Shown here in pieces: positions 42,001 through 55,200 of a DNA stretch of 64,000 nt. Numbering within the stretch: position 1 is the first letter of the stretch; each line of letters begins with the position of its first letter. The translations under genes and the position numbers were made by a program. The DNA comes from Aphanomyces cochlioides (Eukaryota > Oomycota > Saprolegniomycetes > Saprolegniales > Verrucalvaceae). Where the stretch lies: the NCBI GenBank assembly GCA_019828595.1, contig JAHQRK010000017.1, positions 930,001-994,000 on the forward strand. The letters are read 5' to 3'. The notes under the pieces are model-generated. The model saw only the letters and a list, made by a program, of their open reading frames with translations. It had not been told where the DNA came from and searched no databases.

Positions 42001-42099
42001 TTACAGCAAACTTAGTTTATATGGAAGAATGTATAGAGGATATCATAGTAGAATTAACATTAATTTAATGATCATGGCGCGCCAATTTTTGACAATTCG
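39015..42099. other. AT-rich gene-poor gap
   Basis: Three kilobases without a supported gene. Minus-strand frames at 39299-39732 (130 and 121 codons, overlapping, Cys/Ser-rich) might be a decayed transposon end, but no domain can be named. A 14-bp stem at 40094-40107/40127-40140 (ATCTCCACCATTGA) is the only clear structure. The remainder is AT-rich with short chance frames. Confidence 0.4.
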
Positions 42100-43492
42100 A
42101 TGGGCAAACGGCGCACATTCGTCAAGAATCAAGCAAAGAGAAGACAGAGACGTCTGTACGCTCAGCTACAGTATGAATTAAAGCGAGGAACGCAACCGAC
42201 TCATGAAGAGCTTGAGAGAGAAGCCATGGAAGCTGAAGAAACATCACAAAGAATCCACCAGCAATGGGTCGAGGCGAATGCAAAGTCGGATGCGACTTTT
42301 GCAAAGAAAAAGCGGATTCTCGAAGAACGAAGACGTCTCATGGAAGACATCAAACAAGAAATGGAGCAAGAGGCGTTAGAGAAGGAACTCCAAGAACGAG
42401 AAGAACGAGAAGCCAAGGAATGCTCGATTGCAGCGTGGCGAGAGGTTGTGCATTGCTCCATCCATGGTCGTATCACACATTTTGTAGATGGAAGACAAAC
42501 AATGGAGAGAAACCATGCAAAATATGACAGACGAACAGGTGAGATGATTTGCAATGCATAGGCCTAACAAATGTCGTAGAAAGAGAAGCTGCTTTGCCAT
42601 TTCTTTGCACGGACTGGCATGTGCCGGTTTGGAGATCAATGTAGTCGAATCCACGCACCTTCAGCAAAACCAGGACGATTTCTTTTGCTCCCAGTAAGCT
42701 CTTCAGCCGTGGAATTTGCTGATATACGTAGAGTATGCACACGATTGGTGTCCGTTCCCATGCTGATGGCGATGATAACTTGGAGGTACATTCAATTGAG
42801 GTGTTATCATGCCATCTGACGAATTTAAAACTAGTTGGGCGAAAATGAAATGCAAGAAGCGTACAGAGGCTTTTACTTTGATGCTCTGAAAGAGCTACTC
42901 AAGTTTGGGAACATTGTCCAACTCACAGTATGCTACCCTGTTGCATTTCCTCTCATTTCCATCACTTAGACATGCCGTAATACGGCCAGCCACTTGCGAG
43001 GAAATGTCTACGTCGAATTCCAAACCGCTCAACAGGTATCTGATGCCTTTGTCGGTCTGCAGGGGCGATGGTATGCTGGGAAACAGGTGTGACTCGAAAC
43101 TGAGCGAAGATCTAACTCTTTTTCAGCTGAATCCTGTGATTCCCCAAATGACATCTTGGTCTCAAGCAATCTGTGGATTATATTTGAGGCGTCGTTGTGT
43201 CCGCGGCAGTGATTGCAACTTTCTTCACCCCTTTGCAAATCCAGTTGAAGCCGATCCACCGTTGCTCCATTATCGCTCTCCAGGTAAGAGCAAATGTGGA
43301 TAACTTTGTCACCAAAGAATCAACATAGATCGTCACTCGACGGATAGACGGAGTGCCAGTCCAAGGTGGAATCGTCATTCCAAACGCCGCGACCGATCGC
43401 GAGACCGATCTCGAGAAAGATCACGGGACAGATATCGGGAGCGCAAGACAAGATACACTAGCGACCGTGATCGAAAATCAAGGAGATCATAA
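42100..43492 (+). CDS. ZRSR2: ZRSR2/Urp-like splicing factor (U2AF35-related)
   Basis: Seven exons (42100-42538, 42584-42693, 42732-42785, 42835-42927, 42970-43086, 43127-43283, 43329-43492) with introns of 38-49 nt give exactly 378 codons including the stop. Residues 1 to about 110 are a charged coiled coil. The first CCCH finger is CHFFARTGMCRFGDQCSRIH (C-x8-C-x5-C-x3-H). A U2AF-homology RRM follows (GFYFDALKELLKFGNIVQL, LRGNVYVEFQT, GRWYAGKQL). The second finger is CGLYLRRRCVRGSDCNFLH, and an RS/RD tail ends in RDRKSRRS. Family role: 3' splice-site recognition, in animals and plants chiefly for minor (U12-type) introns. The coiled-coil N-terminus separates it from plain U2AF35. Confidence 0.92.
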
Positions 43493-43497
43493 ATTAT

Positions 43498-46400
43498 TTA
43501 CGGATTATCCGACGGTGGAGATGTGGATAAAGTTGCGACCATGTAGTCCAAAACAGCTCGCGCTCCTTCTTTGGATACGGCTGCATTGAATTCTGGACAA
43601 GTCATTGAGTGGACGCATCGTGGACAGCCATGCGTGCAATCACATAAGTCGAGAATCTTCTTGGCACAAATTGCAAGCTGAATTTTCGTTTAAGGGCAGA
43701 CAACGACATCACAACAAACCTGAGGAAAAAGAGCTGCGAGGCGCTTGGCAATACCAACTCCACCTTTGCTGCTTTCAAACACGATAACTCGTGATGGTCT
43801 AGAAGACAACATCGTCAATTCAAGACGGCAACCTCTCGTACCGCAGACGTTTCTCCAATGGACTCACATGCTCCGAGCTTATATCCTTGTAATCAACAAG
43901 CATAAAACTTGGAATGACAGCAAGAATCAAGTGGTTCACGCCGTGCAATGCAGCTCTGGTTCTCTTTTCATCATACCCAAGATGGTCGGGAATGTCCATC
44001 CACACGGCATGTCCTTCCGATTCCATCGGCGGCAAGGAAAAATCAGTTCTTGTCAGGATCTTCATGTTTCTCTTTTCGACAGTGTAACACCCGACAACTT
44101 GCGTAATATGCGCCGCCACGCCAAGATGCACATGAGGGGAATACAACACCGAATGATCAAACGTAATGCGCACATCCACGTCGGTGAAATCACGCGGCCG
44201 AGTAAAGTATTTTAAGCGCCTTGGGCTCCGCCGAGCAAAGACAAGCTTGGCCTCAGTGTCGATTTTGCTGACAATGTACTCTCTGCCCTAAAATAATTGT
44301 TTCCACAAGGAGATGAAGGATTGCTTACCTGGTGCAAGTAGACGGCTGTAGGATACACTTGGAAGAACACACGATGGCCAGGAATCGCATCAATCACTTT
44401 GTTGTCGTCGAGAACATCTATGACCTACACAACGTTTACCGATCTAGGCAGGGAATGAGTTTCGTACGCTGTAAGAGTCAGTAGCAATGTCTCGGATAGC
44501 AATTTCCATCCGAGACACAGCTGCGGGAACTCGAAAGCCGTCAGCGTAGTGCATCAATTCGTTGTCGGCAACCATTTTCGCGACAAAGTCTTCCAGGTTG
44601 TCCATGAAGATGGCTCTACAAGAAAATTAGAGCGGATCAAGAAAGTACTGCCGGACTTGTCGATTTCGGCCGTCCCAGTGCGTTGGGATAAAAGGTTTAG
44701 CTCGAGCGATGCGCTTTGGAGATGCTGTCGAAGCACTTCGGCGTTGAGTGGATCCAAGACGACTGCCTCTGGAGGTTTCTTGAACATTGCACTCCCCAGC
44801 GATTTGTAGTACGCGTCCAACGGCGCGTCGAAGCACACAATCAATGCCATCGAATCCTGCACTCCACTTTCAGAATGAACTCGATATTTGAAGTCAACTC
44901 AACCTTTCCACTGCGGCCAGCTCGACCAGCTTGCTGCCACATGGACGCCACAGAGGACGGATAGCCCACATGGAGCGTCACTTCTAGTGAGCCAATGTCA
45001 ATGCCAAGCTCGAGCGCGTTCGTTGAAACAACTCCAAGCAAATCTTGTCGAAACAGTTCTTTCTCGATCGCTCGGCGGTTTTCGACGGAATAGCCGCCTC
45101 GATAGGCTTTCACTTTACCAACTAAATGCCCCTGCTTTTGCTTACGCAGGTCCGTGTGGGTGTAGTCCAAGACGAGCTCCATTAATTTACGGCCCTAGGA
45201 TCGACTTGTGTGACTATTTCCATGTTGGTAGGAATACCTTGCAAAAGGCAATCGTATGGACGTTGGCAGAGACGAGAGACGATAAAATTTGTGCACTCTG
45301 ATGGATCGTACTAGGGGAGATATTGACAGCAGCGCCAGGTTGATCGGATATATCAATTGCATTAGACTTTGGTAGTGCTTTCGATGCTCGTGGGTCCCAC
45401 ACGACGAAGTATTTGCTGCCTGATGGACTTCCATCTTTTCCTTGTTCAATGACGGTCACATCTCGGTTGAAAAACGACGTCCGAGGCACAAGCCATTCAA
45501 ATTGCTCTCGAGGATTCATAATCGATGCTGAACAGCACACAACTTGCGGACTAGAGCCGTACATATAGCACAGTCGAAAAAGTCGTCGCAAGATTGCAGC
45601 CACGTGAGAGCCAAAGACGCCGCGGTACATGTGCGCTTCGTCAATTACAATGAATCTATCAGATCAAGCGTGAAGAACAACGAAATCAGAGGGATAAGGA
45701 CTTGAGATGAGAGAGCACAGTCGCCCAACCAGTATGCTGAGGCAGAATCGACACGTTGAACATGTCTGGGTTGGTGAAAAAGACTCGGGCTCGTTTTCGT
45801 ATCCCCGCACGGTCTGCCTTGGCTGTGTCGCCGTCCTAGATTGAGACGACAAAGCTAAGTCAAGAAGCAACAGCGGCAAAGCCTACATAAGTCGCACAAA
45901 TTGAATCGTCAAGACCTTCACACCGTCGTAAGAAGGACGCAAATGACTGGAATTGATCTTGAGCTAGAGCCTAAGCACGGGATTAAAACCTGAAGCAAGC
46001 TTCAAGTGCTCACCTTGGTGGGAAAGAGGAAAAAGCTCGTTGCTTGGGATGTCACGAGAGAGTGAGCTACTGGAATATTGTATACCATCGACTTGCCGCT
46101 AGATGTTGAAGTGGAAATGACAACATGGCGGCCTTCAAAGAGTGCGGCGATGGCCTCAGACTGGTGACAAAAGAGTTTGTCGATTGTGATTGCCTTGATC
46201 ACAGCCTCACAGACGCCCATGTCTTGTAGTCGAATATCACTGAAACGAGCGGGTCGAGGAGGTATATACTCGACATGCGCGACTTGGCCAGTGTAAAAGT
46301 CGCATTGTGTGAGAACGTTCAAGAACGGTACGTCCTTATGAACATCATAGTCTGGTACAGTTGGTTTTGCCTTCTTTGGCGGTGGTGGAACATATTCAGG

Positions 46401-46849
46401 GACAAGAGATATATCGGACGCTTTGCCGAGAGCTTTGCGGAACTGCTCGAGACGTTTCGAGCTTGCTCGTTTGCTTGAGTGCGGCACGTCTGGGAAACTC
46501 ACGACTTCAACCAATTCATTCGGGTCTACGTTTGGATTGAAATCATCTACAAGACAGACGCGTCAACTTTTACCTCTAAGTATGCAGTACCTGGAAGAAC
46601 AATCTTGTCCTTTGCCTGAACTTCCAAATGCACAATGCCGATCGTGGCCATTTTGCGCACATGCGACTCTGTCAAGCTTTCAGCATCGCCTGAAATATGC
46701 GCAGCCAGGCTCAGGATAGACTTGAGCGATAAAATTGCTTTTCTGCTTGAGACAAAGCAGTAGCAGCTATCGAGAAGCTGGAAACGCTGCAACCATTGAG
46801 CTTGTTCTGGCGTTGGCTCGGCTACGACTTGTTGCTTCCGCTTCGACAT
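43498..46849 (-). CDS. HRQ1: HRQ1-like superfamily 2 helicase
   Basis: A multi-exon minus-strand gene. The first exons are 46591-46849, 46014-46546 and about 45887-45970, with introns of 43-51 nt. Motif I is STSTSSGKS, Ia is PTKALAQDQ, then TNPDMF, DEAH box FIVIDEAHMYRG, SAT-like CCSASI, TIAFCKGRKLMELV, STNALELGIDIG, and motif VI QQAGRAGRSGK. The C-terminal MrfA/Hrq1 region has HGVNHLILAVIPSF and SSKGGVGIAKRLAALF. It ends with the four-cysteine metal cluster CDCTHGCPRC...CPEF and a stop at 43498. Family role: RecQ4-related 3'-5' DNA helicase in crosslink repair and telomere maintenance. It shares a 188-bp divergent promoter with WASH1, and its stop is 5 bp from that of the ZRSR2-like gene. 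Confidence 0.9.
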
Positions 46850-47037
46850 TCCAAGAAAGTGAACAATAATTTCAAAATATATTGCAATAGTTGCTTTCAA
46901 CTGGAAAATACCTGTTATAATGAATACTGAACCATATTACCAACACTCAAAACTCTTAAAATATAATATTATGACGAACATTCCGGCTTCACAATCCCAT
47001 TTTCGTTGCACCGCCGCAGGTCGATCGATCCAAGTGC
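46850..47037. promoter_or_regulatory. 188-bp divergent promoter region
   Basis: The only DNA between the HRQ1 and WASH1 start codons, AT-rich at 46860-46975. It must hold both 5' ends unless longer 5'UTRs overlap. No specific element is recognised. Confidence 0.5.
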
Positions 47038-49287
47038 ATGCAGACGTCGCAGGTTTACTGCGTCGACAGGGTCTTCGAGGACTTGAAGAAACCATTTGTC
47101 GTCAAGGATGTCATCCGCCATTTAGTTCACCTCGACTCGATTGTCACGGATGTCTTCTTGCGTATTGGAAACAAGGTTTGTAGACTTGAGCGAGAAAGGA
47201 CACTCAACTTGAAACGCAGGTCCAAGCCGAGAAGGAACGTGTCAAAGTGATCGATAAGGTTTGTTGGTCGATTGTAGATGTAAATGAGCCCACATGTAGA
47301 GAATCAACGAATGCCAAAACAAAGTAAATGCCATCATCGGTACATTCCTCTTCTACGTCTCGCATGACACAGTCACCTCTCTCTAGAGCGCGGTATATCT
47401 AATAAGCCCACAACGGTTTTTTCGACGGCAAAATACCCTGCTCCAAAGGGTATTTTGTTCGCTTCATTCTTGGCCACTCACCGTGTCTAGTTCTTCCGTC
47501 GATGAAGGGACTTTACAGCGATAAACCGTACGAGGAGAATCCACCACTAGCTATTTCGGATCCAACGACTCATTTCCTTCCTGCTGAAGCGCCAACTCCA
47601 GGACAGCGCCAACAGCTCATGGCGGAAGTGCTCGATCTATTTGAACGTATTAATCCTGCTGTTGAAACACGCCGAGCTGAAGTTAACATGACCGAGGTAA
47701 CCAAACTTGGTTTTGGCATTGCATGGCTTCACCATTGAGTAGGAAGGTTTGGGTCCATTGCCGGAAGATGTATCGTCTGTTGCCAGTGTGTTGCTCTTCA
47801 ATTCAGGAGAGAATCCGTACCAAGAGGTATTGAAATATTGATTGCTTGGCTGAAAACTTGTAGTACACGTCTTGGGATAATTTGCTCGGCGTCGATGCAA
47901 AGGAAGAAGAAGAAAAGAAAAAAGTTCTTGCTGCTGCTCCTGATTCTGTTATGAACAGTGGTGATGGATTTGATGGCACAATCGACAAAGGTCTTTTCAA
48001 GCCCTCATTGGGCACTTACGACAAGAGTCAATTCCCGGACGTGCTTCCTGGCCTCAAGGGGGTTGCTGTCGAATACAAATACGAAAATCAAGTAAATGCT
48101 TCCATCGCACCGTCAATGTTTCAAGATTCGGGTCTTCCCGATTTACCTCAAATTGCCGAGTTCTCCACGGGCCCTACAGCGTCTCAGCCTCTCAATGCAG
48201 GAGACATTCAGCTTGGCCCAACTGATGTCGCCCCACCTCCACCGCCGCCACCACCACCGTCATTTGAAGGAGGACCTCGTGTACATTCAGGTCCTCACTC
48301 TACCACATTTCAAGTCAAACTCATTCACAATCTTAGATGATGGCATGCCACCACCACCACCTCCACCTCCTCAAATGGATGAGAATCAACCACCTCCTCC
48401 CCCTCCTCCAGCTGGGGATGTTACTGGTGCTCCTGAAGATGGCCCACCACCACCGCCTGAACCAGCTAATCCTCGTGCCAGCTTGATGGATGCCATTCGA
48501 AATGCTAGTTTGAGCAAATTGCGTAAAGTACGTCGGACACTTAGCACTCACTCAGCTTGCATTCGATTAGGTTGAGGATCAACCAGCCAGAAATAATGTT
48601 ATTGAGGTTTGGAATGGCTCTTTGAATAGCAATTCAGACTTGTATAGGAAGAAAAGCCAGCTTTGACGATTGCTGACGAAATCAAGCTGCGAATGATGCG
48701 TCGCTCAAATGCACTCAGCGGCAAGCAAGATCGAATGGAACAAGATCGCGATCGAAAGCAATTTGTAAAACCAGTTACCGTGCTCAAAGCCGAGGAAGTG
48801 GTGGTGCCAGCGCAGCCCAATCAACCTCCCCCTCCACCTTTAGCCGACTACCCTGGAAACAAGAAAACATTGCCTACTGTTGAAATGTCAGATGATGGCA
48901 GCAACGAAGGCTCTGACGGAAACGCATCGAATTTCGGCGATGAGGTATTTCTTAGCCTGATTGGTGTATCCTGACATGTAGCAGAATGACTTGCTCACGC
49001 AAATCAAAAACCTCAAGGAAAATCAAAAATCGGCCAAACCTGCTACACAACCAGCGCCTCCTCCAGCTGCTGAACCTCCTAAAAATCCGGTATGAATATA
49101 TATTTAGGAACAAACCATATAATAATCTTCAAATTGTAGGTCGCGGATGGCTTTGAAAAGGTACAACAAGATGATACTTCATTGTATTTACTTCTTGTAG
49201 CGCATGCTTGGCTTAAACAACGTCAACCGCCCGCGCGCTGACTCGTTGGGAATGTCAGAGCCCTCAGACTGGTCGGATGATGATTAA
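47038..49287 (+). CDS. WASH1: WASH complex subunit 1
   Basis: Thirteen exons starting at 47038, 47220, 47300, 47387, 47491, 47743, 47864, 48337, 48571, 48648, 48985, 49140 and 49201. The introns are 37-50 nt, and the exons join to 1,734 nt (577 aa). WASH1 activates Arp2/3 on endosomes. Visible: the N-terminal WHD1 helix (HLDSIVTDVFLRIGNK), the family motif VFSTAKYPAP, EGLGPLPEDVSSVASVLLFN, SGLPDLP, two polyproline tracts, the WH2-like LMDAIRNASLSKLRKV, the central helix IADEIKLRMMRRSNALSG, and the acidic end SDWSDDD with its Arp2/3-binding Trp. Start chosen at MQTSQVYCVDR because it leads straight into WHD1. It ends tail-to-tail with the flippase-cyclase, overlapping it. Confidence 0.93.
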
Positions 49288-52200
49288 TATGTCTTGCGAA
49301 GCTTGGAAGGGGAGTTGCCACCATTGCCGATGGCAGATGTCGCCCGTCTAGGGCTCGTGCTTCTTGGAACCTCTTGTCCTGGCTCGAGCTCGACGACGTA
49401 GGATTTGATATTTCCCTTTATTTCACTGTGGAATGAACATGGAATTCCCAATTCATCAAATTGGTCTTTGACTGCCTCGCTCACAACGACTCTTCCTTCT
49501 ATCCCATGGCTCTCGACATCGTTGGCAATCATCACATCGGGGCCCCACATATCATACCGCAGAGTCAAATTACCAATGAGTCCGCCGTAAATGCTCCCTA
49601 CGTGAACTCCAATTCGCATCTGCAGGGGCTTTCCCGTGTTTGGATCTTGCACCTACAAGCCTTTGAACTCTCCTCTCCATGACTGAATGTACCTGGGCGA
49701 CGTGATGGATCATATCGAGCGCCATTTGCAGCAGATTCTGAAGGTGCTGGTCGACTCGCAGACAAGGTTTTTTCAGCGAATTTCTCCTTGTTTGCAAGTC
49801 GAGCAGTTCAATCTGCTCCATCGGTGGTGTGTCTTGTCGATGCAACGCATCAATTCTACTTCCACTCGCTCCCATATCGACGTACGGGAGCCCTGACACA
49901 ATCACGTAGGCATCGCCGATCGTTTGGAGTTTGAAGACGCCGTTTTTCTCGGTCAACTTGTCAAACGCCGCAAAGAGTTTGTCCAACATGTGGATCACTT
50001 GGTCTGTGTTGGCTCGCGACGCAATGGAGGTAAAGCCTTTGACGTCCGAGTACAAAATGCCAACCTATGTTGTTTCTCTAGTCAAACTCAATCGAAAAGC
50101 GTGGCTTGCCATGAGATGTTCGTCACAAATCACTTCACCTTGCTTTAATCTCGTCACAACGGCTTCGGGCAAGCGCTGGTAAAGCAACTGGTCAGCTTTC
50201 TTTGTCTCGAGCTGCGTTTGCATGTGAAGCCACATCGTTCGACGCGTGAAAAACTCTGTGCGGCGCGAAATGGTCACGCCGGCAATCGCAGAGCATGTTG
50301 TCAAGATCATCGGGTAGACGACCGCGCTCGATTTGTGGTGGAAATAGCCAAACACGAGCAATGGCACCCCGATAATCCACACACCGAGATTGAAGACAAT
50401 GGCTTCGCGGTGGCTTAGTGCGCCGCTGTTGGAGAGTGCAAACATGACCCAAACGAGGTCCAGAGCGAGGAGATCAATATCTTGCTCGGCTAGCTCGCTG
50501 TGTTGGGCTCGCCGCTTTGAAATGACCAAGATGTGGAAGAGAACGAGCGCCAACAACGCCGCCAGCGCCAACCATTTGATTTTCTTCTGCCATTCAAGAC
50601 GCCATTTTAGAGCAATGCCAGCCAAAATGACAAAAACGACCCGCGCAACGACTCCAGCGACAACAATACCACCACAGTCATGCCTCGACAAATCTCGCAC
50701 GAGGGCAAAGATTGTGTAGAGCCCCAAGGCGTAAAGCGTCCGTTGCGCCCCCGCCGCTCGTACTTCCGCCGTGGATTTAACGTATGCCGTCTCGGTTGTG
50801 GGCTCTTTGAATCGGAGCCATAGTGGGTGGATCGCCGCTTCCATGATGGCATTGTGGCGATGGTGGTCAAATTGAGGTGCGCTACCAATATGGGGCTGGC
50901 TTAAGAAGGCGACAGCTCGCTTGGACTGTGGATCGCCCATGAGGTAAGCCGTCATTTCGCCCTTGCCTTTGACATTGACGACGCGTGGCAGGAAGGCAAA
51001 ATCACCGCTCAGCTTGTCAAACGTCGCCTCGGAGACTTGGCACGCGTCTATGTCGCCTGTCGTTTGCATTCTCGACGCCGTGTTGACAGTGTCGCCAAAG
51101 AGGGAAAACTGCTGCTTCTTGCAGCCGACGAGACCGCTCAAGACATTGCCGCTATGAAGTCCAATGCGGATGTGAATTGTTTTACCACACGGCGTTCGAC
51201 ATGACCGCATGAGTCGTAGCATTTCAGTCGCCAAACAAGCAGCACGCAAGGCAGCATGCGGCACGGATGGATCTGTCGCTGTCTCCTGCAGCCCCGCACA
51301 TGCCATGTAGGTTTTCCCGACAGTCTCCATCTTTTGGACGCCGAATTTCACGCAAATCTAGAGCCAAGATGGTCATGAAGATGCGCCAGGACGAGAAAAG
51401 TACCTCGTCGAAGAGAGAATAAATATGATCCAAGAGCGACACCACTTCGACGGGGGCGTTGTCGTGCATGAGGTCATGAAGATCGACGATATCGCAGAAG
51501 AGCACAGTCACGTCGGGCTCCTGCTCAGCAACGATCGAGTCACCAGCTTGGAGCTTGGCGGTCACGTGCGGCGGAAACATGTTGCAGAGGATTTGTAGGG
51601 CTCGGCGCTCTTGGTTGGCGAGCGCTCGGTGCTGGAGAAAGTCGTCTCGCATCGCTCGTTGCATGCGCCAACATCCATGCGCGGCAAAGGCAATGACAAA
51701 GCCAATGTAGCACGTGATCGCTCCAAGTTGCCACGCATCCAACGCCCCTCGTGCGGCTTGGATGACAGCGTAGAGCACGAAATTGGCACAAACAAGAACG
51801 AGCGACGGCAAGAACTGCACGTAGAGAATGGTCAAGAGCACGATGGGAAACAAGACGGCCGAGACATACCCCGTGTCTGTAATCGTGGCCGAAACGACCG
51901 CCCCCGTCACGACCATCGGACACAAGATTGCAGCATGGTAATGCCGCGTGAACAAGTCCAAGCGCGTGAGCTGGGCGTATGCCAACGCGCCGCCAACGAC
52001 GACCAAGCGCGAAACAAGGAACGTTCGCTCATGCGTCGCAATGAAAAACTCGACGAGAAGGCTTGTGAGGAGCAATCCCGTCGCCAAGTAGACGCACAAG
52101 CGCACTCGATTCCGCTCGTGGGCGACAATGGCAGCTTCAAACTCGATTTCAACAGCCCGCCGTGCCTTGCCGACGAATTCCATCTTGGTTGGATGCAGGC

Positions 52201-55200
52201 GGACGTCGGTTGCATCCAGCAAAGTTCCTTCTGGATCCGCGCGATTCGATGCGTGCAACCTCTGCAGTTGAGAAATCAACAGAGCGACTTGAGACGCTGG
52301 CGTGGCGTGGACAGCGTGAAGAAGTGCAGCGAGAGAGCTGTCGTTCGATGCTGCAGTCGATGGATTGAGCGGCACGACCGTTTGTAAAGCTTGCTCGCCC
52401 AAGTTGCTGTCGATTTCTTGGAGCAAATGGCGGTTGGAAAAGAAGTACAAGCGCTGGAAAGCAAACCAAGCAACGTCAGGGAGCACCGCAGCGACTGGAG
52501 CGAGCAATGTTACCAGCGCAATGTCAGAGCCACGAGCTGCGAAAGCGACGCCGAGGCCATAAAAGTCGCGGAATACATTGCCATGCGGCATCCAGCGGTA
52601 CAAATTGGCGTACACGGCGACAAAGATGACAAAGAAGGCAGGACCACAGACCAACGCGGCGATGTGAAGCCACTGCCAGCGGTGCCAGCGCTGCATGATC
52701 ATCGCGGCTTTAATCGACGCCGCCACGAGGCTCTGGAGAAACACAACTGTGCCGAGGAAATATACGCCGCCGTCGTCGAGCCGACTTGTTGGGAGCATCT
52801 TGACGACGACGAATTGAATAATTGACGCTTGGACGACGGCAGACGCGAGCCAGAAGGACAACTTGCGGCCGTCAATGGGCTCCATTTCAGGGTAGACTTG
52901 GGGATACCGTCGAGCGGTATGGGCTTGAATGTCATGGTCCACAACGCCGACGACGAAGACTGGCGCCGCCGTGTAGACAATGTTCCACCCGACAATCAAG
53001 TACGAGTCAAAGAGCGTCTGGCCTGAAAAGCCCGACGAGAACGAAAACAATGCAAGCGTCGCGACGAGCACGACGTTCTTGTAGAGCGTGAAGAGCAAGA
53101 CATGGCACAGTCGACGGTGGCTCCATCGACCATGGAGCAGCAAGAGCGGCACGACGAAGCGGAACTGCCCGAGGCCGATATCCGCCGACCGGACGGCATG
53201 GAGCCCTTCCTTGCCGTAGATGCCAATGCCGACATTGGCAGCTTGGATCATCGAGACGTCGTTTCCACCGTCGCCCATGGCCAGCGTCACGTTGTGGCGG
53301 CTTTGGCGCTTGACCAAATCGACCAGCATCGCTTTTTGCCCCGGCGACAACCGGCATGCGATCACAGTATGCGCCTGGACGAGCAGTTCCATCAGCGGCG
53401 CGACGTTGTTCACGGGGGGATTTCCAAGCAGCGCTTCAAGGGCAAAGCCATTCACAACGACAGCCAGCGTCGGGAGCACCGCGTGGATGTTCCATAAGCC
53501 TTGTTTCTTGAGCATGCGGCGATGTTGCGTGATTTCATCCATGCATTCGTTTGTCGACCGGCCATGGATCGTCACGACAGTCGATGCATTGGCGAGAAGA
53601 CCGCTGGAATGGCCGAGCGCCACGGCCGTCTCGTCTTTATCTCCAGTGAGCATCCACACGCGAATGCCAGCCATGGCGAGCGTCTCCAGCGCGTCGGGCA
53701 CGCCAGCTTGGAGCTTATCTTCAACGCCAGTTGTTCCTAAAACTTGCATCTGCGTCGCGTCTTCCACTTGAGCAATCCAAGCCGCAGCAGTCGTTCCATT
53801 TTGCAAGTTCCAAAGCTCCACTTGCGCGGGGGACAGCTGTCGCTGGGCAAAGACAAGCGTGCGCAATCCAATGCACGCGAAATGATGAACATTTTGGCTC
53901 AAGATCGTCTTGGTGGCTTCTGGCGAAACAAGCAGCACAGCGTCAGCTCCTTTGCAATATACTAGAGCGGCGTCGGAAGCAATCGCAGCGTCGGAAGCGC
54001 TGTTTGGAGACTGGCGTCGCACTACGACGGACATGCACCGCCGTTGACTATCGAATTCATTGAGCGCGAGGATTTGATAGTGCTCGTGAATGCCAAAGAG
54101 GGAAACATGCACGAGGTTGCCCTTGCGCCCGTGGAAGATGGCGCCGATTTTACCGAATGCCTCCAAGAGCGCGCATTCGTCTGGACTGGATGAGCTCAAC
54201 TGGCCGTCGTCATTGCGCGTCGCTGTATGACAGAGCAAGACGCACCGGAGGAAATCCAAGATGCCTGAAGATGGAGAATTGCCCGACGACGCCGCCATGG
54301 TCTCTGCAGCTCGGAGCTCCCACGGGAGATCCAACGACTCGACAGACATTTCACAAGAAGCCGCCTACGATGTCTTAGTGCGAGATGAAAGATGGAAACA
54401 CCGACGTGGTCGAAGATGATGCCGTCGATGGAACTCGCCCGCAAGACCATTTGGTTGGTCGTGAGTGTCCCCGTCTTGTCCGTGAAGAGGTAATTGATCT
54501 GCCCGAGGTCTTCGTTCAAATTGGACGTCATGGCCTTCGCTGGTCGCTTCGTTTCACGACACAACAGAGCTGGATCGGCTTCGATCTGCCTCGCTTGGCA
54601 CCACTTGACGACTTCGAGCGTCACGTAGAGCGAAATAGGCACCTACAAGGACGTTTCAACCCGTCAAGTCCATGGAGACGGCGGCAGGACAAACCAAATT
54701 ATTGTACAAGATCAAGTACGTGATCCACAACTCGCCAAACGAACTCTTGGCGCTCTTGCGATGGCCAGGAGCTTGCAAATAGACATGGGGCTCGTGGTTA
54801 AAGTGAACGCCCGCTGCGGCACTCGCCGTGACTGCCACAAAGAGCAACGCGATCATGGCGCCAATGCATCGGTTGGCCACACGGTCGATTTGGCTGAATT
54901 TTGCCGCTGGTCGGCGCGAATTTTGCATCAATTTTGTATCTGGCCCCGTCGCGACGACGATGCCGACAACCCAACTCGTGTGGCAGAGCGACGTACCACG
55001 CAACAAGACATTGTCCATGGAGAATGTGATGTCCTGCACGTCTTCGACGCCTGCAGCTCCGCCTAGGAGAGAGAGAACGCCGTCAAATCGTGATAATTTG
55101 GAATTGGGGACATCGCACGTCACGCGGCAGCCGCTGAGCGAAGCAATGGACGGCAAGGACAGCGACATCGGAGTCGGGAGACACATTTTGAGCTTGGCGT

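Noticed and set aside
48096..48575. Proline-rich alternative frame within WASH1
   Set aside because: It reads through WASH1 introns and exons in the wrong frame. The spliced WASH1 model explains the region completely.
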